Source: Mesorhizobium sp. ES1-1 (GTDB lineage Bacteria; Pseudomonadota; Alphaproteobacteria; Rhizobiales; Rhizobiaceae). From it: a stretch of DNA of 64,000 bases. Location: contig NZ_JAIUGX010000010.1 of the NCBI RefSeq assembly GCF_020164785.1, positions 124,001 to 188,000 on the forward strand. Reading direction: 5' to 3'. The notes under the pieces were generated by a model, which worked only from the letters and a program-made list of their open reading frames with translations, did no database searches and was not told where the DNA came from. The position numbers were made by a program, and so were the translations under genes. Below, piece after piece: positions 1 through 8,345 of the stretch (its first letter is position 1; each line of letters opens with the position of its first letter).

Positions 1-1
1 T

Positions 2-79
2 GCAGCGGCCTCTTTCCTGCTGGTGCGGCCTGACCTGCTCAACGCACGCAATTTTGTGCTTGGACTGAGGACCCGATGA
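2..79 (+). CDS. 3' end of an unidentified upstream gene (partial)
   Basis: The reading frame open from base 2 encodes 25 residues and stops with TGA at 77-79. The start of the gene lies before the window. The visible tail has a hydrophobic stretch (AAASFLLV) followed by a basic end, which would fit the last helix and tail of a membrane protein such as a polysaccharide flippase; that is only a guess. Its stop overlaps the ATG of the next gene in an ATGA arrangement, so the two genes are probably in one operon and translationally coupled. Confidence 0.55.
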   Translation, partial: AAASFLLVRPDLLNARNFVLGLRTR

Positions 80-1365
80 AGGTCGTCATCCTGAGCCAGC
101 CCTTTGACACAGTCACACCGCCGACCCAGAACTCGGTTGGCATTTGGACATATGAGGTTGCCAGACGGCTGGCTAGCGATTGTCAAACGACTGTCCTGGC
201 TCGGCGTTCGCGAGGTATGCCGGCCCACCTGGAGATCGACCGCGTACGTTTCGAACTGCTGAAATGTGCACCAGCACGTTTGTGGGGCATAGCCTCCCGT
301 TTCTGGAGACATGTCAGGCCGCGGTCGCCGTTGGTAGCACAAAGTATCTATGCACTGGACTATCTCGCCCAGGCCCTTCGGGCGATACGTCGGATCTCGC
401 CTGACATAATCCACGTGCAGAATTTCCCTCAGTATGTGCCTGCAATCCGACGTGCGGCGCCGAAAGCGGCAATCATGCTGCACATGCATTGTGACTGGCT
501 TGCTGAACTTGACCGCGAAGCAATGAAGCGCGCGCTGGCCGCCACCGATCTTGTTGTCGGTTGCTCTGGACATGTCATGGCCGGCGCGCGCAATCGCTTC
601 GCCGACTTGGACACAGTCTTCGCGGTTCTGCCAAATGGCGCACCCGAGAGCCATAATGTCTCGGCCGCAGCGGGAATTCCCGGGCGGGTCTTGTTTGTTG
701 GCAGAGTGTCTCCCGAAAAGGGCCTTCACACGCTGATGAAAGCCTGGCAGATCGTGACTGCTGAACTTCCTGCGGCGCGGTTGGAGATCGTTGGGCCGTC
801 GGTCACGCTTCCTCGCGAATTTCTAATTGACCTGAGCTCGGATAATGACGTCCGCGACCTCGCCCGCTTCTATGAGGGCGGCCGCGAATGCGTCGGTTCC
901 TACGAAGCGGCATTGCGCGCCATGATACCCGCGGAAATCGCTTCCACGGTCAGCTTTCTTGGCACCCTTCCCTACAAATTATTGACTGAGCGATATGCCC
1001 AGGCATCGCTCCTCGTAAATCCTTCCTTGAGCGAATCCTTCGGAATGAGCCTGATCGAGGCGCTGTCTGCAGGCACTCCCGTTCTTGCAACGCGCGTCGG
1101 CGGCATGACCGAGATCGTGGAAGGCGTAGGGGGTGGCGTTCTTGTGGAAAAAAATGATCCGCAGGCGCTGGCGGCTCAAATGATCGATCTTCTAGCCAAC
1201 CCCGCCCGAACGGCAAGGATGGGATTTCAAGCTGCCGCCAGGATCGCCGATCGTTATGGGTGGGAAAAAATTGCTGAATCGACCCTCTCCCAGTATGCGG
1301 CAGCGCTCGCTCTTCGCCATGCACATGTTGAGGCAAGCCGCCCTCATCTCAGCGCCGGGCCTTGA
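76..1365 (+). CDS. GT4-family glycosyltransferase
   Basis: This 429-aa protein is a GT-B retaining glycosyltransferase of family 4. It would transfer a sugar from a nucleotide donor onto a growing polysaccharide or lipid-linked unit at the cytoplasmic membrane face. The C-terminal half has the donor-binding segment: LFVGRVSPEKG near residue 210 and ESFGMSLIEALSAGTPV near 320, which contains the E-x7-E motif. The N-terminal half has the usual acceptor-domain opening (VILSQPFD). The ATG overlaps the stop of the upstream gene by 4 nt. The 3' end overlaps the convergent 693-aa gene by 17 nt. Donor and acceptor cannot be deduced. Confidence 0.88.
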   Translation: MKVVILSQPFDTVTPPTQNSVGIWTYEVARRLASDCQTTVLARRSRGMPAHLEIDRVRFELLKCAPARLWGIASRFWRHVRPRSPLVAQSIYALDYLAQALRAIRRISPDIIHVQNFPQYVPAIRRAAPKAAIMLHMHCDWLAELDREAMKRALAATDLVVGCSGHVMAGARNRFADLDTVFAVLPNGAPESHNVSAAAGIPGRVLFVGRVSPEKGLHTLMKAWQIVTAELPAARLEIVGPSVTLPREFLIDLSSDNDVRDLARFYEGGRECVGSYEAALRAMIPAEIASTVSFLGTLPYKLLTERYAQASLLVNPSLSESFGMSLIEALSAGTPVLATRVGGMTEIVEGVGGGVLVEKNDPQALAAQMIDLLANPARTARMGFQAAARIADRYGWEKIAESTLSQYAAALALRHAHVEASRPHLSAGP

Positions 1366-3430
1366 ACGATGTAAAGACCGAACCCGTGTCGTCACCCCAT
1401 TCCCAGTTGACTGCAAGTCCGACCCGCATGATTTGAAGTGCCGGATCATTCGGATAGATATCGGTCAGGCTGCGCTGCATGACGGGTTCGTCATCAATGA
1501 AGATTTCAAACCGATTGCCGTCGAATGCCACGCGCATGCGAAAAGGCTTCCCCCAGATGACCTTGTCGGCCACATTGGTCCAGACCGCATCGTAGAGTTC
1601 TTCAAAGCCGAGCCGCTTGATAAACACTGAAATCGAAGCGCCCGGGTAGACGTCGTCGAGCCAGGTCGTGACGCAAACGTAGTTGTCGCGATCTTGCCAG
1701 AAGAGCAATCCAGCCCGACTGCGCTGATCCTGTCCTCGACGCTCCCCAGGGGGCAGAATCGAAACTTCCAGATCGCTGAAGCCGGGCAGATCCCACGGCA
1801 GCGAATAGAACGTGCGACCCGGGTTCGGTCGATCCACGCTTGCCCGCACACAGGCGCCGCCGCGGCCGTCGAGGTCGATGACCCCGGCTCCGAGCGTTCG
1901 GGTCCATTGTCCGTCGCCGAAGTCCGTCGTGCGTTGTTCCAGCTCGCCGGCAATACCAGCAAAACTGTCGGCATAGGACAGGCATGTGCCGAGCAGTTGG
2001 GGATGCTCGCGCAAAGGCGCCATTGATGGAACAGGAACCTCACTCGGATGGGCCTCGAAGCTGCGCCATCGAATTTCGCTCTCGGCGGTTTTCCACGTTC
2101 CTGCTCCGGTAGCGGTCTCTGCAGCGACGACACCGGCATGCGCTTCGAAAAGGCGAAACCCGTCCAGAAAACAGGTTACCCGGCCGCCGAAATCGAGAAT
2201 CTGGACCGAATGCGTAACGCCTTCTCGCAGCCCGTGCTCTGTATTCGACGCGATTGCAACATCTTCGCCAGAGCGCCTGGTGACCAAACTGCATCCGAGC
2301 GCCGAGAGTTTCAGCAGCCAGTAGTTTCCGATGTCGCCGAACCGCCACACGAGCCCCCCGGCGCCAGAGGCTTTGTCTATCTGCAACAGAGCGTGGATCA
2401 GCCCAGAGGGGCGGCCGGGATCCACGATGGAGATATCGTCGGCTCCATCGGGCCAACTACGCCAAGGCCCACCGATAGCGGCAGACCGCCTCGGCAAGCC
2501 TTCGTTAAATGCATCGGCAGCGTGGGCGGATCCAAATGTCGTAGCGAAGCGCGGTATTGTTCCGATGTGGACCGCCTCGACGCGAGTATCGACCCTAAAC
2601 CCGATCTGGCCAAGTGCGGCTTGATGGACACCCGCAAAAAGCTTTTCGTCCTTGTTGAACGGGTCCACCGCGATCGGCCGCATCATCGGGAAGGCCGCGA
2701 CGCCGAACGAGGCCTGGTCGGCGGCCGCATAGTAGACAGCGCCCTGTTCCCGCAATGCCACGACGTAGTACGTATGAATGTTGTTCAGGCGTCGAAACGC
2801 GCTGAGACAACGCTTGCCGACACGTGCCCACAGTTCTCCGTTTTCACCTTCCGCGGCGTGAACAACAAAGCAGCAGCCGTCTCCGAGCGGATTTATCGGG
2901 GCCTCGCTAGAGAACCAGCCAACAGCCAGGTTCTCGTTGATGTTCGGTCCCCGGTAGGTCCTTGACGTGCTGAGCGCCCACCACAAAAACCGGCGGGCAG
3001 TGAGGCTCTTTCGCGGCGAGCGCAGCAAGGCAAGCAACCGGCTTGGCCATGGGTCGATCCCGGGGCCCCGGAGCCAACGGTAGAAGCGCCTGGCGATGTC
3101 GTCTGGCAGTGGTGAGGCCTGCGAGGTATTGTGTCCATTGGTCAAGGAGACCACGAGCACCAGGCCGGCCTCGCGCTGAAAGGGGCCGTAGGCGATGCCT
3201 TGCCGACCCCAGCCAGGTCTCACCAGTGGTTGAAAACGCAAGGCACCGTGATCGATCGCGATCTGACGCTCGACATCGCAGCCATGCCTGATGCCTCCCT
3301 TCGTTGCCGGCGTCCCTATCACGGTGCCGCGTGCGCGATCATCTCCAAAGTCATCAACGACTATCGTCCTTGGCAAGGCGCCGTCTGCTTCGACCCCTTC
3401 ATCCGGCTCCAACCGGTCGAGCCAATCCAA
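1349..3430 (-). CDS. Conserved protein with repeated concanavalin-like beta modules, function unknown
   Basis: I do not recognise this 693-aa protein by name. Three stretches resemble the beta-sandwich (LamG/DUF1080-like) lectin fold. The first covers about residues 25-270. The second, about 320-470, contains GGLVWRFGDIGNYWLLKL and FLDGFRLFEAHAG. The third, about 500-693, contains AGLLFWQDRDNYVCV, FEIFIDDEPV and a VGLAVNWEWGDD tail. No signal peptide or membrane helix is evident, so it may be cytosolic or exported by an unusual route. The only start option is TTG at 3430, preceded by GAGG 8 nt upstream. It lies 10 nt after the FkbM methyltransferase stop, so the two are probably co-transcribed. 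A role in recognising or modifying the cluster's polysaccharide is inference. Confidence 0.7.
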   Translation of the reverse strand: MDWLDRLEPDEGVEADGALPRTIVVDDFGDDRARGTVIGTPATKGGIRHGCDVERQIAIDHGALRFQPLVRPGWGRQGIAYGPFQREAGLVLVVSLTNGHNTSQASPLPDDIARRFYRWLRGPGIDPWPSRLLALLRSPRKSLTARRFLWWALSTSRTYRGPNINENLAVGWFSSEAPINPLGDGCCFVVHAAEGENGELWARVGKRCLSAFRRLNNIHTYYVVALREQGAVYYAAADQASFGVAAFPMMRPIAVDPFNKDEKLFAGVHQAALGQIGFRVDTRVEAVHIGTIPRFATTFGSAHAADAFNEGLPRRSAAIGGPWRSWPDGADDISIVDPGRPSGLIHALLQIDKASGAGGLVWRFGDIGNYWLLKLSALGCSLVTRRSGEDVAIASNTEHGLREGVTHSVQILDFGGRVTCFLDGFRLFEAHAGVVAAETATGAGTWKTAESEIRWRSFEAHPSEVPVPSMAPLREHPQLLGTCLSYADSFAGIAGELEQRTTDFGDGQWTRTLGAGVIDLDGRGGACVRASVDRPNPGRTFYSLPWDLPGFSDLEVSILPPGERRGQDQRSRAGLLFWQDRDNYVCVTTWLDDVYPGASISVFIKRLGFEELYDAVWTNVADKVIWGKPFRMRVAFDGNRFEIFIDDEPVMQRSLTDIYPNDPALQIMRVGLAVNWEWGDDTGSVFTSFKARR

Positions 3431-3440
3431 CCGAATATCC

Positions 3441-4193
3441 TCACATCGTCACGGGCTGTGCAAGCAGATGCAAGACCTGCCAGCCGCCGTTGGCATAAGC
3501 CACGGGCAAGGGCGATACGGTGTACCCGACCGAAGCCAGGAACCGAGCGATCTCGCGCATCTTCTGGTCCGCCCCCTCCTTTGTGGCATCATCGATCTCG
3601 CAGATTATTTTTGGGCGATGCGCGTTCAAAGTCGCCACCATCCCACGAAAAACATCCATTTCCGCGCCCTCGACATCGACCTTGATGAGGCTCGGCGGCC
3701 TCAATCCGTGTTCAGCGATGGATGCGTCGATGGTGGTCATCCTGACATCGAGGCGCCCCTTCATATCCGGAGGCATGGAAACCGTCGCAAGGGTGGCGCC
3801 TCCGAGATGGCGAGCCAGCAACAACTCGACCTGCCCGCTGAGCGCACCAACCGCTTCGGCAAAAACACGAAGCCTGCTCAGGCCGTTGGCGTCACGGCTT
3901 CGTTCAATGGCGGCAGCGTTGCGGGGCACGGGCTCATAGGCATAAACTTGGCCGGCGGCGCCGACCTGGCGCGCAGCAATCAGCGAGAAGAAACCTATGT
4001 TGGCCCCTATATCGTAGAAGACATCGCCAGGCATCAGGCGCGATGCAATCGCCTTCTGCACGGGAAGCTCGTAGATCCCCCTTGCAAAATCCGGATCCGC
4101 ACCGCGCGAAAATATCTTCAGGCCGGCGGCTTCTCCCCCGGCAATTGTCGGCATGCCGGACAAGACATCATGCAGCTTCGTCGCTAGTCTCAC
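3441..4193 (-). CDS. FkbM-family SAM-dependent methyltransferase
   Basis: The 250-aa product matches the FkbM family of methyltransferases, which commonly O-methylate sugars or other hydroxyl groups in polysaccharide and antibiotic clusters. The SAM-binding motif FYDIGANIGFFSLIAA is near residues 58-73. The later segments YAYEPVPRNAAAIE and SLIKVDVEGAEMDVFRGM are characteristic of the family (the KxDVEGxE motif). The start is GTG at 4193 with GAGGAA 5 nt upstream. It is followed by the 693-aa lectin-like gene after 10 nt. The substrate is probably a sugar of the polysaccharide made by this cluster. Confidence 0.85.
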   Translation of the reverse strand: MRLATKLHDVLSGMPTIAGGEAAGLKIFSRGADPDFARGIYELPVQKAIASRLMPGDVFYDIGANIGFFSLIAARQVGAAGQVYAYEPVPRNAAAIERSRDANGLSRLRVFAEAVGALSGQVELLLARHLGGATLATVSMPPDMKGRLDVRMTTIDASIAEHGLRPPSLIKVDVEGAEMDVFRGMVATLNAHRPKIICEIDDATKEGADQKMREIARFLASVGYTVSPLPVAYANGGWQVLHLLAQPVTM

Positions 4194-4340
4194 GGATGTT
4201 CCTCACGAGCTGGGCTCCCAAGGAGCAACCTCGAGCATGGCAGAAGGTAGCGCCGCCTTCGAGTTATACATCAGTTGCTCGGCGCACATCCTTCTGGCGG
4301 TACCTCTGCTGTCCATTCGTATCGACGAGATACCCCGCCG

Positions 4341-5165
4341 TCATAGGTTGACCTCATAGCGGGTGAACATCTCGTGGTTGCCCAGCAACCGCATCAGGAA
4401 GTCGCCCTCGCCTACGTCCGCCAGCACAGGCCAGTTATCGAGCCCCGCCGGACGCTCGACCTGGGACCGGTGTGCCATCAGGGCATGGCGTTTTACATCG
4501 ATCATGTCGCCGATATCGGCGACGCAGTTGAACATCCTGATGCCTCGGAGACCTGCAAGGGTCCGCAGCGTTTGACGTAACGCCGCGCGACGGAGCCCAG
4601 GTGCGTGCCCGTGCAGGCTAACCCAGGGCCACTGATGCCAATACCAGACGGGATACTCGAAAACGCTGACATGCCGGCCGTAAATCCGCAGCGCCTGCCT
4701 GACACCGAGATTGGCGGCAATGTGATCGGAAGGCGGCTCTTTCGCATGCGTGACGAAAACGCTCTGAGGCTGCCAGGCGACTAACAGCGGGACGAGTGCA
4801 TTCGCGATCGCTCCAACATGAGTCTTGGCCTCACCGTCTGAAACGCGCAGGAATGTCACGCGATCGGCTGAGCCGCCCAACCGGCAAACGGCCTCTATCG
4901 CCTCGCCCTCCCGGATGGTTCTTAGGGCCTGCGGGCCAACACGATCCGAATGGGATGCCGAACCATCAGTAACGAACACGAAACGCACGTCGGCCCCGCA
5001 GCTGAGTTTCTTGCTCGCCACACCTCCGCATCCCAACGTCTCATCATCGGGGTGCGGTGCGACGATGACCGCCGATGACTGCCAGTCAGCTACCTCGAAT
5101 GGATGAGCCCCCCTAATCATCGCTCTGTCGAGCATAGCGCCAATCGTATGCCTGAAGTCACGCAT
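4341..5165 (-). CDS. PIG-L family deacetylase
   Basis: This is a PIG-L/LmbE-family zinc hydrolase of about 274 aa. The family removes N-acetyl groups from GlcNAc-containing substrates. The zinc motif APHPDDETLGCGG lies near residues 36-48 and a second metal-site region, VTHAKEPPSDH, near residues 147-157. The open frame reaches a TTG at 5225, but ATG at 5165 (MRDFRHTIGA) is preferred because AGGGGAAG lies about 8 nt upstream. It is transcribed divergently from the cytidylyltransferase gene. The context suggests de-N-acetylation of an amino sugar in the polysaccharide or its precursor. Confidence 0.82.
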   Translation of the reverse strand: MRDFRHTIGAMLDRAMIRGAHPFEVADWQSSAVIVAPHPDDETLGCGGVASKKLSCGADVRFVFVTDGSASHSDRVGPQALRTIREGEAIEAVCRLGGSADRVTFLRVSDGEAKTHVGAIANALVPLLVAWQPQSVFVTHAKEPPSDHIAANLGVRQALRIYGRHVSVFEYPVWYWHQWPWVSLHGHAPGLRRAALRQTLRTLAGLRGIRMFNCVADIGDMIDVKRHALMAHRSQVERPAGLDNWPVLADVGEGDFLMRLLGNHEMFTRYEVNL

Positions 5166-5243
5166 CCATGTCTTCCCCTCATCCCTTCTTCGGTCTGGTT
5201 CAACCCGACAACCGCATGCTAGCAAAACCGCAAGGTAAGGGGT

Positions 5244-6023
5244 GTGAAAATAATGAAGGTGGGAATTCTAGCTGGCGGATTAGGTACGCGCTTAGCGGAA
5301 GAGACCGAAATCAAGCCAAAGCCAATGGTCGAGATCGGAGCCAAGCCGATTCTATGGCATATAATGATGCATTATTATGCCTACGGTCACCGGGAATTTG
5401 CGATTGCCTTGGGATACAAGGGCGAATACATCAAGCGCTGGTTCAGTGACTATGTTGCATTCGACGGCAGCCTAACGGTCAATGCCGGATCAGGCAGCAT
5501 CAAGCGCCACTCGAATTCTCTGCCGGACTGGTCCGTCGATCTCGTCGAAACAGGACTGAATACGCTCACGGGAGGCCGCATAAAGCGGCTTATCGAATGG
5601 ATGGGCGGTGAGACGGTGATGCTCACCTGGGGCGACGGCGTCTCCGATGTAGATCTCGACGAGTTGATCGCCTTTCACAAATCGCACGGTAAGCTCGCCA
5701 CCATGACGGCGGTAAGACCGCCAGCTCGCTACGGGCACATCGAATTTGATGGCAACCGCGTCGTCGACTTCACGGAAAAGCCGCAGGCCTCGGAGGGCTG
5801 GATCAATGGCGCCTTCTTCGTGCTCGAACCAGGGATCGCGGACTACATCGACGGCGACGACGTCATGTTCGAGCATGCTCCAATGCAGAGGCTCGCCAAC
5901 GACGGGCAGTTGATGGCCTATCGCCACGAATCTTTTTGGCAATGCATGGACACGGTGCGCGAAAAGCACCTGCTTCAGAAACTGTGGGACGGCGGCGGCG
6001 CCCCCTGGAAGACGTGGGATTGA
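5244..6023 (+). CDS. rfbF: Glucose-1-phosphate cytidylyltransferase
   Basis: The 259-aa protein should make CDP-glucose from CTP and glucose-1-phosphate, the first step to CDP-deoxy sugars. The nucleotidyltransferase signature GILAGGLGTRLAEET is at the N-terminus, followed by KPKPMVEIGAKPILWHIM. Further family segments are TWGDGVSDVD near residue 130, TEKPQ near 175 and a C-terminal FWQCMDTVREK. Length fits RfbF (about 257 aa). The start is either GTG at 5244 or ATG at 5253; the upstream AAGGTAAGGGG could serve either. It heads an operon with the SDR gene 3 nt downstream and two methyltransferases. Confidence 0.9.
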   Translation: MKIMKVGILAGGLGTRLAEETEIKPKPMVEIGAKPILWHIMMHYYAYGHREFAIALGYKGEYIKRWFSDYVAFDGSLTVNAGSGSIKRHSNSLPDWSVDLVETGLNTLTGGRIKRLIEWMGGETVMLTWGDGVSDVDLDELIAFHKSHGKLATMTAVRPPARYGHIEFDGNRVVDFTEKPQASEGWINGAFFVLEPGIADYIDGDDVMFEHAPMQRLANDGQLMAYRHESFWQCMDTVREKHLLQKLWDGGGAPWKTWD

Positions 6024-6026
6024 TCA

Positions 6027-7070
6027 ATGAAAATTCTGGTTACGGGTCACCTTGGCTACATCGGCTCTGTTCTGACGCCGATGCTGCTCGAACGCGGTCA
6101 CGCCGTCACAGGCCTTGACAGCGACATCTTCCGGGCGTGCACCTTTGTCGGCGCGCTGGCCTACACGCCAACGATCGAGAAAGACATTCGTGACATCGAG
6201 CCCGGCGACATCGCTGGCTTCGACGCCATCATCCATCTCGCCGGCCTTTCAAACGACCCGTTGGGCGACTACCGGCCGCACCTCACCGAGGAAATCAACT
6301 GCAATGCCTCGGTAAGGTTGGCCCAGATCGCCAAGGCGGCCGGCGTCAAGCGCTTCCTCTACGCGTCATCGTGCAGCAACTATGGAGCCGCTGGTGACAG
6401 CTTTCTGGCTGAAGATGCCTCGTTCAATCCCGTTACGCCCTATGGCGTGTCGAAGGCAAATGTAGAGCGCGCCGTCTCCCCCATGGCAGATGAAACGTTC
6501 AGCCCGACATTCCTGCGAGCTTCCACCGCCTACGGCTTGTCGCCTCGCATCCGCTTCGACCTTGTGGTCAACAACCTGACTGCATGGGCCTACACGACCG
6601 GCCTCGTCTACCTAAAAAGCGATGGATCGCCATGGCGCCCAATCGTCCATGTCGAGGACATTGCACTCGCCTACATCGCCGTGCTCGAAGCCGACCGGGA
6701 CCTCGTTCATAACCAGGCATTCAATGTCGGCTTGACGACGGAAAATTACCAGATCCGTGAGATCGCGGCCCTGGTGCAGGCGATCGTCCCCGGCAGCCGT
6801 GTGGAGTTCGCGCTAGACGCCGGGCCGGACAAGCGATGCTATCGGGTCGACTGTTCCTATATCGGACGGCGGCTGCACGGGTTCAAACCGCAATGGACTG
6901 CGCGGCGCGGTATCGAGCAGCTCTACGACACCTTCCAGGCGGCGAGCCTGACGCTTGAAGACTTCGAGGGCGAGCGCTTCAAACGCATCGCCCATGTACA
7001 GAAATTGATCCGAGATGGCGAGTTGGATGGCGACCTGCGGCGCAGGCCACTACTGGCGATGGCCGTTTGA
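6027..7070 (+). CDS. NAD-dependent epimerase/dehydratase (extended SDR)
   Basis: This 347-aa extended short-chain dehydrogenase acts on nucleotide sugars. It starts with a Rossmann motif, VTGHLGYIGSVL (residues 5-16), has ASSCSNYG (about residues 112-119) and the catalytic tyrosine-lysine pair in TPYGVSKANVE (about 132-142), and ends with a substrate-binding lobe. It lies 3 nt after rfbF and before sugar C-methyltransferase genes, so its substrate is likely a CDP-4-keto-6-deoxy sugar. It does not look like a standard RfbG 4,6-dehydratase, whose opening is usually VTGHTGFKGSW; that enzyme is not seen in the window. Exact reaction unknown. Confidence 0.85.
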   Translation: MKILVTGHLGYIGSVLTPMLLERGHAVTGLDSDIFRACTFVGALAYTPTIEKDIRDIEPGDIAGFDAIIHLAGLSNDPLGDYRPHLTEEINCNASVRLAQIAKAAGVKRFLYASSCSNYGAAGDSFLAEDASFNPVTPYGVSKANVERAVSPMADETFSPTFLRASTAYGLSPRIRFDLVVNNLTAWAYTTGLVYLKSDGSPWRPIVHVEDIALAYIAVLEADRDLVHNQAFNVGLTTENYQIREIAALVQAIVPGSRVEFALDAGPDKRCYRVDCSYIGRRLHGFKPQWTARRGIEQLYDTFQAASLTLEDFEGERFKRIAHVQKLIRDGELDGDLRRRPLLAMAV

Positions 7071-7097
7071 CGCAATCTGTAGCTGGGGACGACGACA

Positions 7098-8345
7098 ATG
7101 ATGATCGCTGGTACAGCGTCTGTGACCGAGCAGACCTGCAGGTCGTGTGGTGGGCCTCATATCGACACGTTCTTAAAGCTCGGCAGGACACCTCTTGCGG
7201 ATCGGCTCACAACCGACGCGAACAGTGGCGAGGCAGAGCCCGTTTTCCCGCTCAATGTCGCTTTCTGCCAAGACTGCAGTCTGGTGCAAATCACTGAAAC
7301 GGTGAACCCCAGGATTCTGTTTGCCGACGCCTACCCCTATTACTCGTCGTTCTCGCAAGCGCTGTTGGAGCACTCGCGGGAGAACGTCCTCGATCTGATC
7401 GAGCGGCGCGGACTGACCGGCGACAGTTTCGTCATCGAACTGGCGAGCAATGACGGCTATCTCCTGAAGAACTATGTCGAGGCGGGTATTCAGGTATTGG
7501 GGATCGACCCGGCCGATGGACCCGTCGCCGCTGCCAACAAGATCGGAGTTCCAACAGATCTTGCCTTCTTCACTCGTGAGCTTGCAGAAACGCTTCGCGA
7601 GAAAGGCCGACAGGCCGATGTCGTTCACGCAAACAATGTCCTCGCCCATGTCGCCGACACCAATGGTTTTGTCGCCGGTGTCGCCCGACTTCTCAAGGAC
7701 GACGGCGTTGCGGTAATAGAGGCACCGTATGTCGAACCAATGATCGACCATTGTGAATTCGATACGATCTACCACGAACATCTGTGCTACTTCTCAGTGA
7801 CGGCGTTGGACAAGCTGTTTCGCAGGCACGGGCTCTATCTCAACGAGATCAAGCACCTGTCGATCCATGGGGGCTCACTTCGCCTTTATGTCGAGAAGTT
7901 GGAGCGCGTCGGAGCAAGCGTAAAGGATCAGCTGGCGCACGAGAGATCACGCGGACTGGACGCTATTGAGTACTACCGGGACTTTTCCGCGAAAGTCGAC
8001 CAGCTGAAGGTGGACCTTCGCAGTTTGCTCCACGATTTGAAGGCCGACGGCGCCACGATCGCGGCCTATGGGGCAGCGGCCAAGGGCGCCACCTTGATCA
8101 ATACCGCTGGTATCGGGCGCGATGTTCTCGATTTCGTTGTTGACCGCAACACGAACAAGCAGGGCAAGTACATGCCCGGCCAGAGAATCCCAATCCGCCG
8201 GCCCGACGCCTTGCTGGATGCCCAGCCGGACTATGTTCTCGTCCTCGCTTGGAATTTTATCGACGAGATCGTGGCACAGCAGTCGGAATATCGCGCTCGA
8301 GGTGGCAAGTTCGTTGTTCCGGTGCCGACCCCACGGATCATATGA
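7098..8345 (+). CDS. Sugar C-methyltransferase (NovU/TylC3-type, zinc-binding N-terminus)
   Basis: The 415-aa protein has the three-part layout of sugar C-methyltransferases. The N-terminal zinc-binding domain has paired cysteines in CRSCGG and FCQDCSLVQI. A class I SAM fold follows, with VIELASNDGYLLKN near residue 112. The C-terminal domain contains AAYGAAAKGATLIN and YVLVLAWNFIDEI. Characterised members add a methyl branch to the C3 of TDP/CDP-4-keto sugars. Start is ATG 7098 or 7101. The stop overlaps the next methyltransferase's ATG (ATGA), indicating an operon. I infer a C-methyl-branched deoxy sugar in the polysaccharide. Confidence 0.86.
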   Translation: MMIAGTASVTEQTCRSCGGPHIDTFLKLGRTPLADRLTTDANSGEAEPVFPLNVAFCQDCSLVQITETVNPRILFADAYPYYSSFSQALLEHSRENVLDLIERRGLTGDSFVIELASNDGYLLKNYVEAGIQVLGIDPADGPVAAANKIGVPTDLAFFTRELAETLREKGRQADVVHANNVLAHVADTNGFVAGVARLLKDDGVAVIEAPYVEPMIDHCEFDTIYHEHLCYFSVTALDKLFRRHGLYLNEIKHLSIHGGSLRLYVEKLERVGASVKDQLAHERSRGLDAIEYYRDFSAKVDQLKVDLRSLLHDLKADGATIAAYGAAAKGATLINTAGIGRDVLDFVVDRNTNKQGKYMPGQRIPIRRPDALLDAQPDYVLVLAWNFIDEIVAQQSEYRARGGKFVVPVPTPRII

